This document shows positions 44,244 to 56,003 of a DNA stretch of 64,000 bases, piece after piece. Position 1 is the first letter of the stretch; each line of letters begins with the position of its first letter. Below the pieces are notes generated by a model. That model was not told where the DNA came from, did no database searches, and was given only the letters and a program-made list of their open reading frames with translations. The position numbers were made by a program, and so were the translations under genes. The DNA lies in assembly GCA_963978905.1 (NCBI GenBank), contig OZ022257.1:18185664-18249663 (forward strand). Reading direction: 5' to 3'. The DNA comes from Trichostrongylus colubriformis. Its lineage: Eukaryota > Nematoda > Chromadorea > Rhabditida > Trichostrongylidae.

Positions 44244-44393
44244 TGTGGCTGAGATATAAATGTAGATTCCATTAAAAGTGATAGGATGGAATCAAGATTT
44301 ATTACATTGCAATCGACACTGTTGACCGAAATTGCCCTTATGGTCAGTTTTTGGATGGTCCCGAAAATTAGCATTAGCTAAATTTTGTTGACA

Positions 44394-44399
44394 AATAAA
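44394..44399 (+). promoter_or_regulatory. Candidate polyadenylation signal of che-11
   Basis: AATAAA lies 151 nt after the che-11 stop codon, in an AT-rich 3' region. Confidence 0.6.
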
Positions 44400-44724
44400 A
44401 GAATATTTTTCGGTTGAAATCTGTTGCATTGTTTATGATTACAGATACTTGAATACGTTTATTAACAACAATTTTAATACATGTAAGATTTTGAGGAATA
44501 TCAATCATTATGCAGTAATCAAATACTCGTACATTATCCCTAAAATAGTATTATTTGATGATTGCATGTACACATCGTGGTGTTATGGACATAGAGAAAC
44601 TCGTGACAGATACACCTTATACCCTATTTCATGTTCTTATCGGTATCATGCACCCCGCAAATGTATGCGCGCTTTGACTGTTCGATCCTCGTATACGTAT
44701 ACCCAGAGGTTTAGTGAATTCTAG

Positions 44725-44897
44725 GGCTGCGTTCATACATTGCGGTGCCGGTGGCAGAGCGTGGTTGTATGTCTCTGCGTCTCCGTCCGCGCCATCCTGT
44801 CTCGTTGCCTGCGTCGTCTCAGTACCTCCCCGTGCCATTGTACCTCGCTGCCTGTGAACGCAGCCATGCCCTGCCAGCGCGAAGTATGAACGCGGCC
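44725..44897. mobile_element. Harbinger-like MITE, 173 bp
   Basis: The left end GGCTGCGTTCATACATTGC and right end gtatgaacgcggcc are flanked by TAG at 44722-44724 and TAA at 44898-44900. Interior as in the 19992 copy. Confidence 0.75.
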
Positions 44898-44900
44898 TAA

Positions 44901-45916
44901 GCGGGTTACAGAGGATCTCAGACGGACACATTGAACCGAATTTCAATCTCTCGCATGAAGGACATATGTTTTTGCGCCCTGTTGAAGGGTTTAACTCATT
45001 AAGGAGTGTCCTTCATGGCTTGGACTGAGCTAAATTTTCTCCTTCATCGTCTGCGCTCGCTCGTCGTTATTTTCCTTATTATGACAACTAGTGAGGGACG
45101 CTAGTGCTCGACTAACAATAAGGGGACTTCCAATTGTTGTCGTGTCACTCCTAACGATAGCATGAAGGTCACTGTCATCGCTTGAAGGTCCAGCTTACAC
45201 GACCCCTCTAGCTCATGCCCATCTCGTCGCACGCGGAACACCAAATCGCAAAGTTCCTCTCGCGTTGCCACTGTTTCCACCTACATATGCACTGTATGTA
45301 CATACATTTCTCACTTGTTGGCATGAATTTCCTATTGTTGCGAAGGACGGAGCTACGGGTTACTGGTCGGGCAAGCAGAAGCAGCTGTGCTTGCATTTGC
45401 GAATTATAGAAAATAAGTGGTAAAAAAACGATTACCCATTTAACCACTAATGTCATTTTCAACCATGTTGAATAACCACATTACTGTCGCCATAATAGTT
45501 CATTGGTGGATCCGTTCCCTGAAGGCAGAAGATTTCCGATGCAATGTGGGATATCCTCTTGTGAATCTGACAACGAGGTTTTGTCCTAGGACCGTGGTCT
45601 GTCTTAGTGGGTATTGCCTGAAGTTATCTGGGAGAGGTGGCATTGCAATGCAAAGGCAGAGTAGCAGCTTGTCGCTGAAAATGCCTCATTTCGATTACTG
45701 CTTAGCCTTTCCATTTGACGCTATGGAAATTCTCCTCAAAAAGTTTCCAATACTTTTCATTTTCTACTTTTTCACCCCCCCCCCGCCCACCTTACGGTTT
45801 TCGATTGATTTGGCTAGTTCTGCAATTTATGTACCAAAAGATTGTATATGGGAGCTTGTGATGCACCCTTAGAAGCAAGCACTACGATCTTCAGCTCCTG
45901 CCCCAAAAGGTGGAGT
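44901..45916. other. Convergent intergenic region
   Basis: Gap between the ends of che-11 (plus) and the membrane-protein gene (minus). The only coding-like signal is a minus-strand frame at 45462-45208 that starts with a signal-peptide-like sequence (see findings). A poly-C run lies at 45776. Confidence 0.5.
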
Positions 45917-48900
45917 TCAGAGTCTTCGGGACATGTCATAGAGCGAGAACCAGCGATACTGTGGCGTCCCGAAAGGATCAAAGGTAAAAACATACATCAA
46001 AAACGACATCAGAAGTGCCTGAAGATTCTGAGGCAAGTTTTTTCTCGGTCTGCTCCATCTCCCGGGAAGTTCCCGGCCTGCCCTGTAATTGAAAATAATC
46101 AAAAGGCTGAAAATCAGCATGCTGCTTAAAAATGACAACGAAGAAATTCCTTTGTTATGCCTTTCACATTTTTGGTCAAATGTACCAGAAAAACTACAAA
46201 GTTTGAAGGAAGAAAACACGATTGAGCTTCCTGTCTAAAGGCATTTGGACATCTCGCGGAGGTGTGATCATCTGACATTTGTTTCGGCATGAAACTGACC
46301 CATCATTTCCATACCGCTAACGGGTGAGCGAATTAATTGAAGGCACATTCCAGGATTACTGGGATATCACATCTTCTGCCGTGGATGGATAGTTCCACCC
46401 AAGCCACGCAGGCTGTACCTTTACCGAGGCGTGGATGTCAGTTCCTGGAGCGTGCAGAGCCAAAGAATCTAGCGCAACAGCTCGGCTCCGCCCACACCAG
46501 CCGGGGTATGTTGCAAGTGTTCCGCTGCTTAGTGTGGGGTCAGGTCCCACAGTAGTGAGTTTACTTCACGAGGCGATGGGTTTACTGCCTATTTCAAGAT
46601 CTTGGGCAGTAGCTGGTCTACCTATGTCAAAGGTAAGAGTCGAGGAGTAAAGGCAGACCCCCGGCTGGGGTGGGCAGGGCCGAGCTGTTGTGCTAGATTC
46701 TTTGGCTCTGCACGCTTCAGGAACTAACACCCACGTCTCGGTGAAGGTACAGCCTACGTGGCTTGGGTCGAACTATCCATCTACGGCAGGATCCTGATAA
46801 TCCTGGAATGTGCCTTTAACGTGTATCATCAATGTTCATTTTGAAAAATAACCAAATATGCAGTTGTGTACCTTTCTTCTTTCTGAAAGTTTCTTGGCAT
46901 CAGCTATAATTTGATGGTTGCACGATTTCTGGAACAGTGTTCGTGGTCGTATTCAATTACGTATGAATTGGCTATAGGGTAAAGCGAGAACGGAAAGTGG
47001 TTGTCACTACAAAGCTGAGAGAGAATAAAACGGAAATAATGGGATATAAATTAGATAAACTAGGCAGGAAGTAACAGCAAATGACATGTTTGACATGTTG
47101 AAGCTAAATAGTGACAAGGACGGGGCATCAGCTTTATCATGACACCTTCAGTAAGTTGCATTCATACTCGTTCGTAGACGAGCGGGGCTTTGATCGGGAG
47201 TTTAGGCTTCACCCCTCAGGGTACCGAGGGAGGTGACCAAGACGTAACCCTTCTTCTTCCTCCAGCGCTCATACACTTAAGATGAGCAAAATCGTGTGCG
47301 CTTTTTGACGAGTTGCAAGCGTAGATGTAGAGCTGAGTGTAAGCCACGATGTCGTGTTATTGTATTAATTTTTATAATTTTATATCAGAAGCGTTACGAG
47401 CGGGATAAGTGTCCTCGAACGAACTCGCACTTTGTGGAAGATAAGCGTAGAAATAAAATGGAACATTGGCGGACCAGGGCCAAAAGTCTCCTAGTCATGA
47501 GCACCGTCGTGAACAAAGGATGTTCCCAATAAGATGTCACACGAGGGGCTAGCATACTTGTTGAGTGAACGAATGAGGTAGCGATTAAGGGTTGAAGACA
47601 GTCAATTGTAAAGCGTGTTTGCGTAGTCGAAGGTCAAAACGGATAACGTGCGACAGAGGAGGATGGAAAGTAACCTCACCTGTTGGATTTGACAAGCATT
47701 GAATATAGGCAGCGGTTCAAATTGATAAAGGAGTCGTTTTCCTTGCTGAAATCATTGTTTTTATTTGGATTGCTAGTGCGATTAAAACATCGGGATTGGG
47801 AATGTGAAAAGAAAGGATGCAAGTGAATGAAAGAATTTAGTCTTCCGCTGGAACTGCACGTTTTTATCTATAATACGAAAAAATAAAAAGCAGGCATAGG
47901 GAAAGAAGGCGCTGAAAATACCTTCGCCATAGCGACAGCTTCAGGGCTTGGTGCGAACTCTCCGAGAATATCGTCTCCGTATGCTGTAAATATTTGTTTA
48001 TTTGTTGCTCCATGGTTATTGAATTCACTTTTACAGCAATCAGCAGATAGATGGTTAATGTGTGCAGAGCGTTATACACAAGTGCTTGAACCAGGAGCAT
48101 TCAAGTCCAAAACTACGGACGCTTAAAACTTTCTTTAAAAAAACCAGTACAAAGTTATTCCATTTTCCCCATGAACGATACTCGAGCAGATCTGCCACAA
48201 GCAACAGAATCGTGATCCTGGGGAGTAATATGCAGATACAGATTCTAGACGCACTCATGTAGAGGCATATAGTAAAAAGGCAGTGAGTAATAGAGTCGAG
48301 ATGTCAATAATAGTACGGTGAAGAATTAACGGATGGAAATGGCCACCCGAGAAATAGGATCCCCCCCCCCCCACACAATTGATCCTAGACTTGGAGCTTT
48401 CCCGTGATGAGGCAGGTAGTCCGGACGAGTTTTGGCGTGTTGTCAAGCCGTAAACACGGAGGGATATTCGGAGATGGGAAAGCACAGCTCAAAAGCGGTC
48501 CTTTCGCTGGGAATTTCGCCTCTGATAGGCTTCATTAACAGCTATTTTTGAGTGAATGACTCCTTTCAGCGATTCCCTATCACTCATATTACCCCTATGA
48601 CTGTCTTTCGGTGAATGATAGCGATGAATAAAGGAATCGTTCGACTCATAGTTATGTTGTCTCTGTTTACCACTGGTCACATGCAAAGATTCACGCGAAA
48701 AACTAAAATTCGACTGAGATACGCCCTCTTAAAGAACTGTTCATGGAGGCAAGGTTGGTACTGGATGCTGGGTTACGAGGGCTCCTGGAGGATGCGTTCC
48801 TACACTCACGGTCCTAAAATTCGGCTTGGTGTTAATTTTCTTTCCACTCTGCGTCTACGATCACGTGAACGCCGCTTGTTTGCCCTTACTAGGGAAGGTA

Positions 48901-51900
48901 TTTTACTTCCCATGGAACTTTGAAATGAGACCCGGGGGGGATCGATAGAGCTTTGAACGCTGATTATAACTGTGGAATTCAAAACTGCCAAATGGCATCC
49001 TGAAGCGAGTTACGAGGGGTCAAAGTTTGCGTGTGACTTGCCTGTGGCATCTCAATGGCGAGGCGCTTTGCTATCAGCATGACTAGCGCATAACCAGATA
49101 TGGCCTCCGTGGCTTGGTGGTAGTGCTCCGGTTCCGTAAGGCGAGGTCGTGGGTTTGCTTCCCGCCGGTGCGGCTTCTCTTGCATTTTGTGTTTCATTGT
49201 CAGTAAGTGGTTTTGTTTCACTTCTAAACGTTTCCTTGTATGATATTCGCGCGTAGGGGGTCGAATTACCCCTCTGTGCAAATTTCCAGCCGGATCCAGT
49301 TTTTGGCCCAACTTCGGGGAATGAGGGGTGGCCAGGGGTTAAGTAGGAGTTTTTGAGTTTCCTTCCACAAAAAATCCTGCAAGCTGAACAAGATAACCTA
49401 AACATACCTATCACACTTGCCCATCACACTAAACGCACGTAACAAGCGCCAAATGAGAGCATTTGCTGGGGAAGGGTGAACGACTACTCCTTTGTCAAAT
49501 GGGTTGCCAGCCAATGGCTCATCAGTTTTTCCGAAATTTGGTCAAATTCTCGAATTAGCTGAAAACTTGCCCCATAGGGTAATTTGATCCCCTGAACACG
49601 AAAATCACAATGGTTTTGCGTGAAAACGTATGGCTCGCGCGCTATGGGCTCCCAAACATACCATGAAATGGTATTACTCTTTTTTTCAGAAAAACCTTCA
49701 TAACTTCATTCAGGTAATTGTTTGACAGATTCTGAATACAGATTTGAGATCAGCATTTAAAAGCGCGCACAGTGGTATGTGTCTCATTGCAAATGGCCAT
49801 TTTGACAAACCGTCTGATGGCAAAGTGCCTCGCCAATGAGGTGTCACAGGCAAACTTTGACCCATCGTAACTCGCTTCAGGATGCCATTTGGCAATTTTG
49901 GTTTTCACCGTTATAATCAGCGTTCGAAGCTCTATCGATCCCCCCGGGTCTCATTTCAAAGTTCCATGGGAAGTAAAATACCTTCCCTAGTTAGAGTCCT
50001 CGAGGCCCCAAGTCCGGACAGCCCACACTTCTTTGAGGGTTGTCCCTCGGAGCCCCAAGTCCGGCCAGCCCCACACCACTTTGAGGAGCTGTATTTTCTA
50101 TCTCTTACTATCGCGTGAAAATTTTTATCGCGCTCGTAGTAAGCAAATACAACATGACTATGAGGGTTACAGCAAAGCAGTGTATCCGTGAATGGTTCCT
50201 TTAGGCAGTCGATTACGGACAGTTGTCTGATTTACTGGTTACAAGTTCCACTCATTTTTTAACCAAGGCACATATCATAAAAGTCCAGCGGTGGATCATT
50301 CATGGGAAAAACGGCAGAGTTTCAGAGAAAAAGGAGGGAAGCTCATAAAAATCCTCACATTACCTATAGCTAAACAGGTCAGTTTGCATAACACTAGAAC
50401 CTCTAGAGCCTACTGGAATGCACGTCGTTTGGACTGAGTGACAATGCTTTTAAAGACACCGGTTGGGGTTAATTTGGGAAATTGGGGGATTACGAAAGTA
50501 GGGGTGCTCAGCAAAATAATACAATAGTAGAGAAAGAACGACATAAAACGACGAAAAAACCGAGAAATAGGAACCCGAAAATCCCCCTGCGTCTCTAGCT
50601 GGAGTGGACTGAAGACAGGCCAGAGTCTGAACCAGCCGGCCGCGAATGTTGTCCCGCCCCTTCACGGCGACTTCCCCGGTCGCATAACCGCATAACGACA
50701 TGCCGTGCTGCGGGGTCTTCGCAAGACCCCAAACCTTGTTTTTTAATGCGATTTTCGCCACATATGACCTCTTCTGAAGTAGAAGGTTTGTTTTCAGAGA
50801 ACATGTACTTACAGATCTCAGTTTTCCCTTACCCCTACTGGTGCCTTTAAGCGAAGTCTGTTACCAAAAGATGCTAGCCGTGGGCTACGAATTTCGGTAA
50901 CGCTTTCCTAGGGAGTCGAACAGCTGGTTTTCTGCTTATGGTTAGCAAGAAGTTTTCATAGTGTGTTTCACACCAGTTGAGCTCAGGCGTTCTACTTAGC
51001 GCATACACGTTACTGATGAGCAGTGGACTATGTAACCAAACCGAACTGCCGTTACTCCTCGAATTGGTTGAGTGCCGACTGCGCTCCACCTGTATATTTT
51101 ACACCTGCGTCGCTGGACTCATTCCTTGGTAAGACTTACTCATGGTGCTCATGACAGTACATACCAACGGATAGGCCGAGTGCTACATAGAGTGTTCGCC
51201 TCTACCATTCAGCCCACGCAAAGTTGTACCCATTATATCACCGGTCCCTCGCGGAGAAACCGATATTTTCAATCAGTATCGGTCAGTGGTGCATGATGCT
51301 TGGATTTTCAATTTTTGTGAGGCTACCTACATAACATTGTCAATAATGAGCCGTTTCCAGCCTTCTGCACAAAAACCGATATTTTCAATCAATATTGTCT
51401 TTAAGGCTCCGCCTAGTATGATTATTCGACATAAATTTGTCGATTCACCTGCCGCACACCACATCAGTTTTTATGCAGTCTCTGGATCGCTCTAGAGATA
51501 ACTACGATTTTTTATGGTACGCAGATCTGATCGATTGCACGCTTTACCTATTATGTTTGATCTTCACTGACTTCATATCGTCAACAGGGCTCGGACATCG
51601 CAGATCTTCACCGATTTTTCCTATTCTTTGGACTGTTTAGCCACCGGGTTATGAACAGTTTTGGAAAACATAGCCCATTTGGAGCACACCCACCCTTTGA
51701 AGGCGGGTATCCTCCAACTGTTACAAACACTCTGAGCTCATTTTTCTCTCATTCTCTCAGCGTCTTGATCTTTCTAAGCGGATTGTAAAATTTTCGCCTA
51801 AGCCAAACATTCTGGTGTACGCCCCACACACAGTGGGCGGAGTTTCAAGCGGTCGTTATGCGCTCTGTACATCTTCTACCATGCCCCACACTGAACCGCT

Positions 51901-54900
51901 TGTCCCTCAGAACAAACTTTCCGCTTGTCCCTCAGGAAAAACTGAGATACGCATGGACAGATAGACAGATAAGCAAACAAACACTCTAAACTCTTGCTTT
52001 ATTTAGGGCACGATATTGCAGTAAATCTCAGCTTTCCTATAAGGTGATGGCTGCAGTAGAGGCTGCACTGCGCCAGATATTCCAGGTAGTTGACAGAAAG
52101 TTCCAGAGTACTGACAAGGGAAGGTACCATGGAGTTTTGAAATGAGACCAGGGGGGATCGATAGAGCTTCGAAAGCTGATTATAACTGTGAGCAAAATTG
52201 CTACCTGGCATTCTGAAGCGAGTTACGGTGGGTCGAAGTTTGCCTGTGACTTGCCTGTGACATCTCATTGGCGAGGCACTTTGCCATCAGCAAGGCCGTT
52301 GGATAGCCAGAACTGACCACAGTGGCTTACTGGTAGTGTTCCAGATCTGCGGGGTTGGGTTCGTGGGTGATTGGGCTTGGCAACGGCCTCGCTGATGGCA
52401 AAGTGCCTCGCCAATGAGGTGTCACAGGCAAATTTTGACCAAACGTAACTCGCTTCAGAATGCCAAGTAGCAATTTTGGTTTTCACAGTTATAATCAGCG
52501 TTCTAAGCTCTATCGATCCCCCCGGATCTCATTTCAAAGTTCCATGGGAATTAAAATACCTTCCCTTGTGAGTGTGAATGGGAAGATTATCCTACGTTGT
52601 TTCTCTCTATGTGGAATATGTGCGGCCTCCTGCTGATGATGCATCTCGTTGTATCCGGCATACACCAAAATAAGAAGCAGAACCAAAAAAACTATTACTC
52701 CTATGAAAAACGCTATGTCTCTCCCTCTTGAGTCGAACCTGAAAATAAAAATAGGTGAAATAAGTGCCCCATTTCTCACTATAAATTTGCTTGTAATCAG
52801 AGTTCAGGAAGTACTGTGATGGAAGTACGATAAGATGTATTAGGTTGTCCAAAAAGTAATGAAACAAATGTCGTAGCAGAGTGATTCGTCAGTAACTTTC
52901 TTACAAATCAATATCATTTACCATAATATTTGCCGCTGTGTTCCTTCACATATTGCCATCCTTGCGGCAAAGATCTGATTCCACTAGCAAAGAACTCCGG
53001 AGACTTCGACTTCAAGAAGTTGTTGGCAGTTGTTTCGACGTCCTCCCGATTGGTGAATTTTTTCCAGCAACAGAGGATTGAAGAGAACGAAATAGTGGAA
53101 GTCTGTTGGGGCGAGATCTGGTGAGTACGGTGGATGGGGTACAAGTTCGACCTCCAGCTCTTTCAGCTTACTCTGAGTCCTTTTCGATGTGTGTGGCCTG
53201 GCGTTATCCACGAGAAGTAGGATTTTGCCTCTCCCACAACGGCGACTACGCAGTATTTCAGCTACGTTTTTCGCTCTCAGAGCAGACCATGAAACCAGTT
53301 GGAACCAGTTTCCAAAACACCGGGCCTTTAATATCCCACCGAAATGAGAGCAACTCCTTCCTGTCATGATCGGGTGTTTCGGCTGTGGTTTTGGCAGTTC
53401 GTCGAAGTTGACCCAAAGTTTTCGGCGCACCGTGCTGTCGTAGACACAATACTTTTCCATGGTAACGATGGAGTCGATCCAAGAAAGCGTGCGATGACGG
53501 CTGAGCAGAGAAGTGCATACATCAACACGCCTCTTCTTGTCGCGAGAGCTGAGGTGCGAAAGAACCCCAGGCAACTTTGCCACTTTACCTGACGCACGGA
53601 GAACATCGTGTACCATTGATTTGGGAGCACTCGAGTAGGCTACAATCTCGCGCACTGTAACGTTAGATCGTTCCTCACAGATAGCAAGTATGAGCTGCTT
53701 CTTTCGCGTTGGTGGACGTCCTGAGCGACTACAGTCTTCAAGAAATTGCTCTCCTTGTCGAACTTGCCGTACAATCTGAAGCACGTAGCTCGTGAAGGCG
53801 CTTGCTCCTTCATTTCTTCCAGAAGAGCTGATGGGCCTCATCGGCGGATTTGCCGGAACGGTAGTGTAGAAGGAGAGCTGCTCGATATGGCGTTTTTTCT
53901 CATCCATCTCTGACACCTTTGCGGAAGATAAAGACAGTATGGACCGTATGCCCTTGGTGGCGTATATGTACGGGTCTTGAAACACTAAACTCCTGAGTTT
54001 TGTCCTCTCACGACTTTGACGTCCAAAAACACCTACTGTTGAATCTCTCCACTGCATTTGTCTCATTATTTTCCGGACAACCTAATACCTACCGTACCCT
54101 ACATGACTCACTGGCTAAATTACCCTTCGTGAGACGATATAGAAATGTGGAAAAAGTTCTGTCACAATGCCTTGAATTCACCTTCGTTTATGATCCTGTG
54201 CATTTCCAGGAAAAGTCAATTTCGAGAGCGTTAAAATTTGTGGATTTTAACTCTGCGCATAGTGAAGGGATAGATTAAAGGGACAGTTCACGATAATATG
54301 AGTCGGTTCCATCATCGGGTGAACAGCCTCTTCCATCATGGAAAAGCGTGGGCCATCATCGCGGCACGAGGGTGAGTGCTTAACGCGTAAAAACATGTAA
54401 ACAAGATGACGGCCACCGTCTCAGGACGGCCTATACCCATCTTCGATTCAACCAGTGGGTAAGCGATGGCTTTCACGTGTATGAGATGCATGATATCGAC
54501 TGCGATAAGAAATGATAGGAAATACTCCCATTGTAAAAACAACTCATCGGATATTATTACGTAAAAACTTGTCCAAATATTACTTGTTTTTAGGCTGCAA
54601 ACTCGTCGAAGCCAAGGACCAGAAATACCTTATTTTCAAAATTCTCGAGAGGTTACTTTGTTTTGTCTTCACACTTACATATGCTCTTCAGCACTCTCAA
54701 AGTCTTTATATAGAGGCACGAAAATTATCGGGAACTATGCCTTTGAATACAAAGCAAAATGTCCCCAAGATGTTCCATCACATACGTATAAAGACAAATT
54801 CTTGCGTGGATGCAAACGCAGTGTGTATTACTATCCAAAGATCTACTGCCCAAGAAGGTGTGTCGACTAATCGGAGAAGAAGTGTGCTTCTGAGTCAACA

Positions 54901-56003
54901 AGTCATGTGAAGCACACCACCGCCACGTTCCCAGATACAGTAAACTTATACAACAGCCGCACTAATCCCTTCCATCCTTTCTATGCACTGTGCACGCTCA
55001 CCACGCTACAGGTGTATGCCAGAGCCGATGCTCTCAATAACGCCTGCTAAAATAGCGTGCTCCTCTTTATTTTCTATTTATTTATCCGTGGAAACAGACA
55101 TTTGCTTGTAGAAGTACAAATGACAAAAAAAAAACTGACGAGGAAGGTCTTTTGAATCATGACGCGCTTTCTGAAAACGGCTTACAGCATCGTAGGGAGT
55201 ACGTGCATGAAACAGATAGCAGATGCTCATTTGTGCTGAGCAGCCCTATAGTGAAAAACTTGAGAAAGAACACTTTTCCCGATCATAACAGCAGCGACTG
55301 CTTTTACGCCCAAAGTTACTGTAGGTTGGAAGTGATGGCGATGTACCGCGTATAGCGTTGTTTTGGGATGGATGACCTCAGGGAACGAATCTCATTGTTA
55401 TGGTTGTCACAGAATCAGCTTTCAAGTCAGTTTGAGAATTTTTTTAATATTTATAATATATTTGGTGATGTAATTGTCGAGCTAGAACTCACTCTATGTA
55501 TATGTCATCAGTTGCATTTTCGGGAGTCCTATTACGATCTGTCCTATCCCGGTAAGGTGTCCAATTTCTGAAATGATTCATGGGATACTGAAATCCGATC
55601 CTTGGCCAATTCAAAACCTTCTCCAAAAATATTACTCCATTCTTGTGAGAACAAGATGTTTATTGTGGGATGGAATATGTACAGTAGCCTTTGTGGAACT
55701 GGACAGGAGCAGAGTAAGCGTGGGGAGATAGATACGTATTGATTGATTGACTAGGTCCAAGTAGCGCTTGCGAAGAATCAAAGCAAAATTTTGCTTTTGG
55801 TTCGCAGTCGATTATGATAATCTTGGAATTCATGGGAGCACGTGCTGCATCACTACTGATATTTTCCCACAAAATAAAGGATTACAAAACAACCAGCTGG
55901 CGGGCACACACAACTGCGCGCGATTCATGGCGATGTTGTGCAGAATGGGTTTGATCGGCACGACCGCAGTTGTCCATGGAGTTGAGTGGAAATTTCCCTC
56001 CCT
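45917..56003 (-). CDS. Unidentified single-pass transmembrane protein (5' end not resolved)
   Basis: Minus-strand exons in order: about 56003-55894, 55855-55705 (tentative donor), 55587-55493, 52738-52596, 47983-47922, 47745-47680, 46928-46872 and 46082-45996. Then either read-through to TGA at 45980-45978 or a last exon 45958-45917 after a 37-bp intron. All phases join, which is hard to get by chance. The product has an extracellular part with Cys (DCEPKAKFCF) and N-glycosylation sites (NRT, NAT). One membrane segment follows (AFFIGVIVFLVLLLILVYAG). A cytoplasmic tail of about 130 residues contains YGDDILGEFAPSPEAVAMAK, LLYQFEPLPIFNACQIQQ and a Lys/Arg-rich ADAKKLSERRK. This is the plan of a type I membrane protein, but I see no signal peptide because the first exon is not found. 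I recognise no family. Its 4.6-kb intron (47984-52595) is repeat-filled, and a dead mariner sits in the next one. Confidence 0.6.
46333..46819. mobile_element. Foldback MITE with TTAA ends
   Basis: 487 bp. The left TTAATTGAAGGCACATTCCA and right tggaatgtgcctttaa are inverted, and the arms stay complementary for about 150 bp (gccaaagaatctagc and complement). It lies in an intron of the minus-strand membrane-protein gene. Confidence 0.8.
48262..48612. repeat. Repeat family Y, copy 2
   Basis: Shares gatggaaatggcc, gaggcaggtagtc, gtaaacac-gaggg and tacccctatgactgtcttt with 31946-32502. It contains a poly-C run at 48361. Confidence 0.6.
48893..50000. repeat. Foldback element with about 200-bp arms and a tRNA-like segment
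   Basis: The left arm (gggaaggtattttacttccc, ggatcgatagagctttgaacg, gatgcc-tgaagcgagtta) is inverted at 49800-50000. A tRNA-like unit at 49100-49172 (plus) has TGGCTTGGTGG and GGGTTTGCTTCCCG in A/B-box positions. The family is shared with 13648-14797 and 52110-52566. Confidence 0.75.
50449..50850. mobile_element. TTAA-flanked repeat family W, copy 2
   Basis: Left TTAAAGACACCGGTTGGGGT, right tacccctactggtgccttt-AA, about 400 bp. Interior blocks are shared with 27330-27745. Confidence 0.7.
50851..52109. other. Intronic sequence, no gene seen
   Basis: Part of the long intron 47984-52595 of the membrane-protein gene. A roughly 25-bp block around aaaccgatattttcaatc occurs twice (51255 and 51370). 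No convincing coding exon was seen on either strand. Confidence 0.5.
52110..52566. repeat. Short foldback element
   Basis: 457 bp with about 190-bp arms (caagggaaggta, gggggatcgatagagctt, aggcactttgcc) inverted around 52330, where a remnant of the tRNA-like unit (gtggcttactggtagtg) lies. Same family as 48893-50000. Confidence 0.75.
52840..54085 (-). mobile_element. Degenerate mariner element
   Basis: 1246 bp. The right end (TTAGGTTGTCCGGAAAATAA on the minus strand) and left end TTAGGTTGTCCAAAAAGTAA match, flanked by TA at 52838-52839 and 54086-54087. The transposase frame on the minus strand is broken. Confidence 0.85.
52914..54066 (-). pseudogene. Mariner transposase pseudogene
   Basis: A 360-codon minus-strand frame (54066-52984) carries recognisable mariner segments: RSGRPP, ICEERSNVTVREI, LLLVDNARPHTSK and PPYSPDLAPTDFHYF. 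After that the true C-terminus continues in another frame (53144-52914: DVETTANNFL, FFASGIRSLP, GKYYGK), so at least one frameshift lies near 53100. The region that should hold the first catalytic Asp reads VTMEKYCVYD instead of TCDEKW, so catalysis is lost. The N-terminal helix-turn-helix region is also disordered. It lies in the intron between the exons at 52738 and 55493 of the minus-strand membrane-protein gene. Confidence 0.85.
54275..54747. mobile_element. TTAA MITE (ACAGTTCACGATAATATGAG family), copy 1
   Basis: Starts TTAAAGGGACAGTTCACGAT and ends ttatcgggaactatgccttt. It shares internal blocks with 59667-60132, 62383-62640 and 63032-63511 (taacgcgtaaa, gatggc-gccaccgtctc, atcgactgcgat-a-gaaatga). 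Confidence 0.75.

Noticed and set aside
49100..49172. tRNA gene
   Set aside because: Imperfect A-box and B-box, no clean cloverleaf, and located inside a foldback element.
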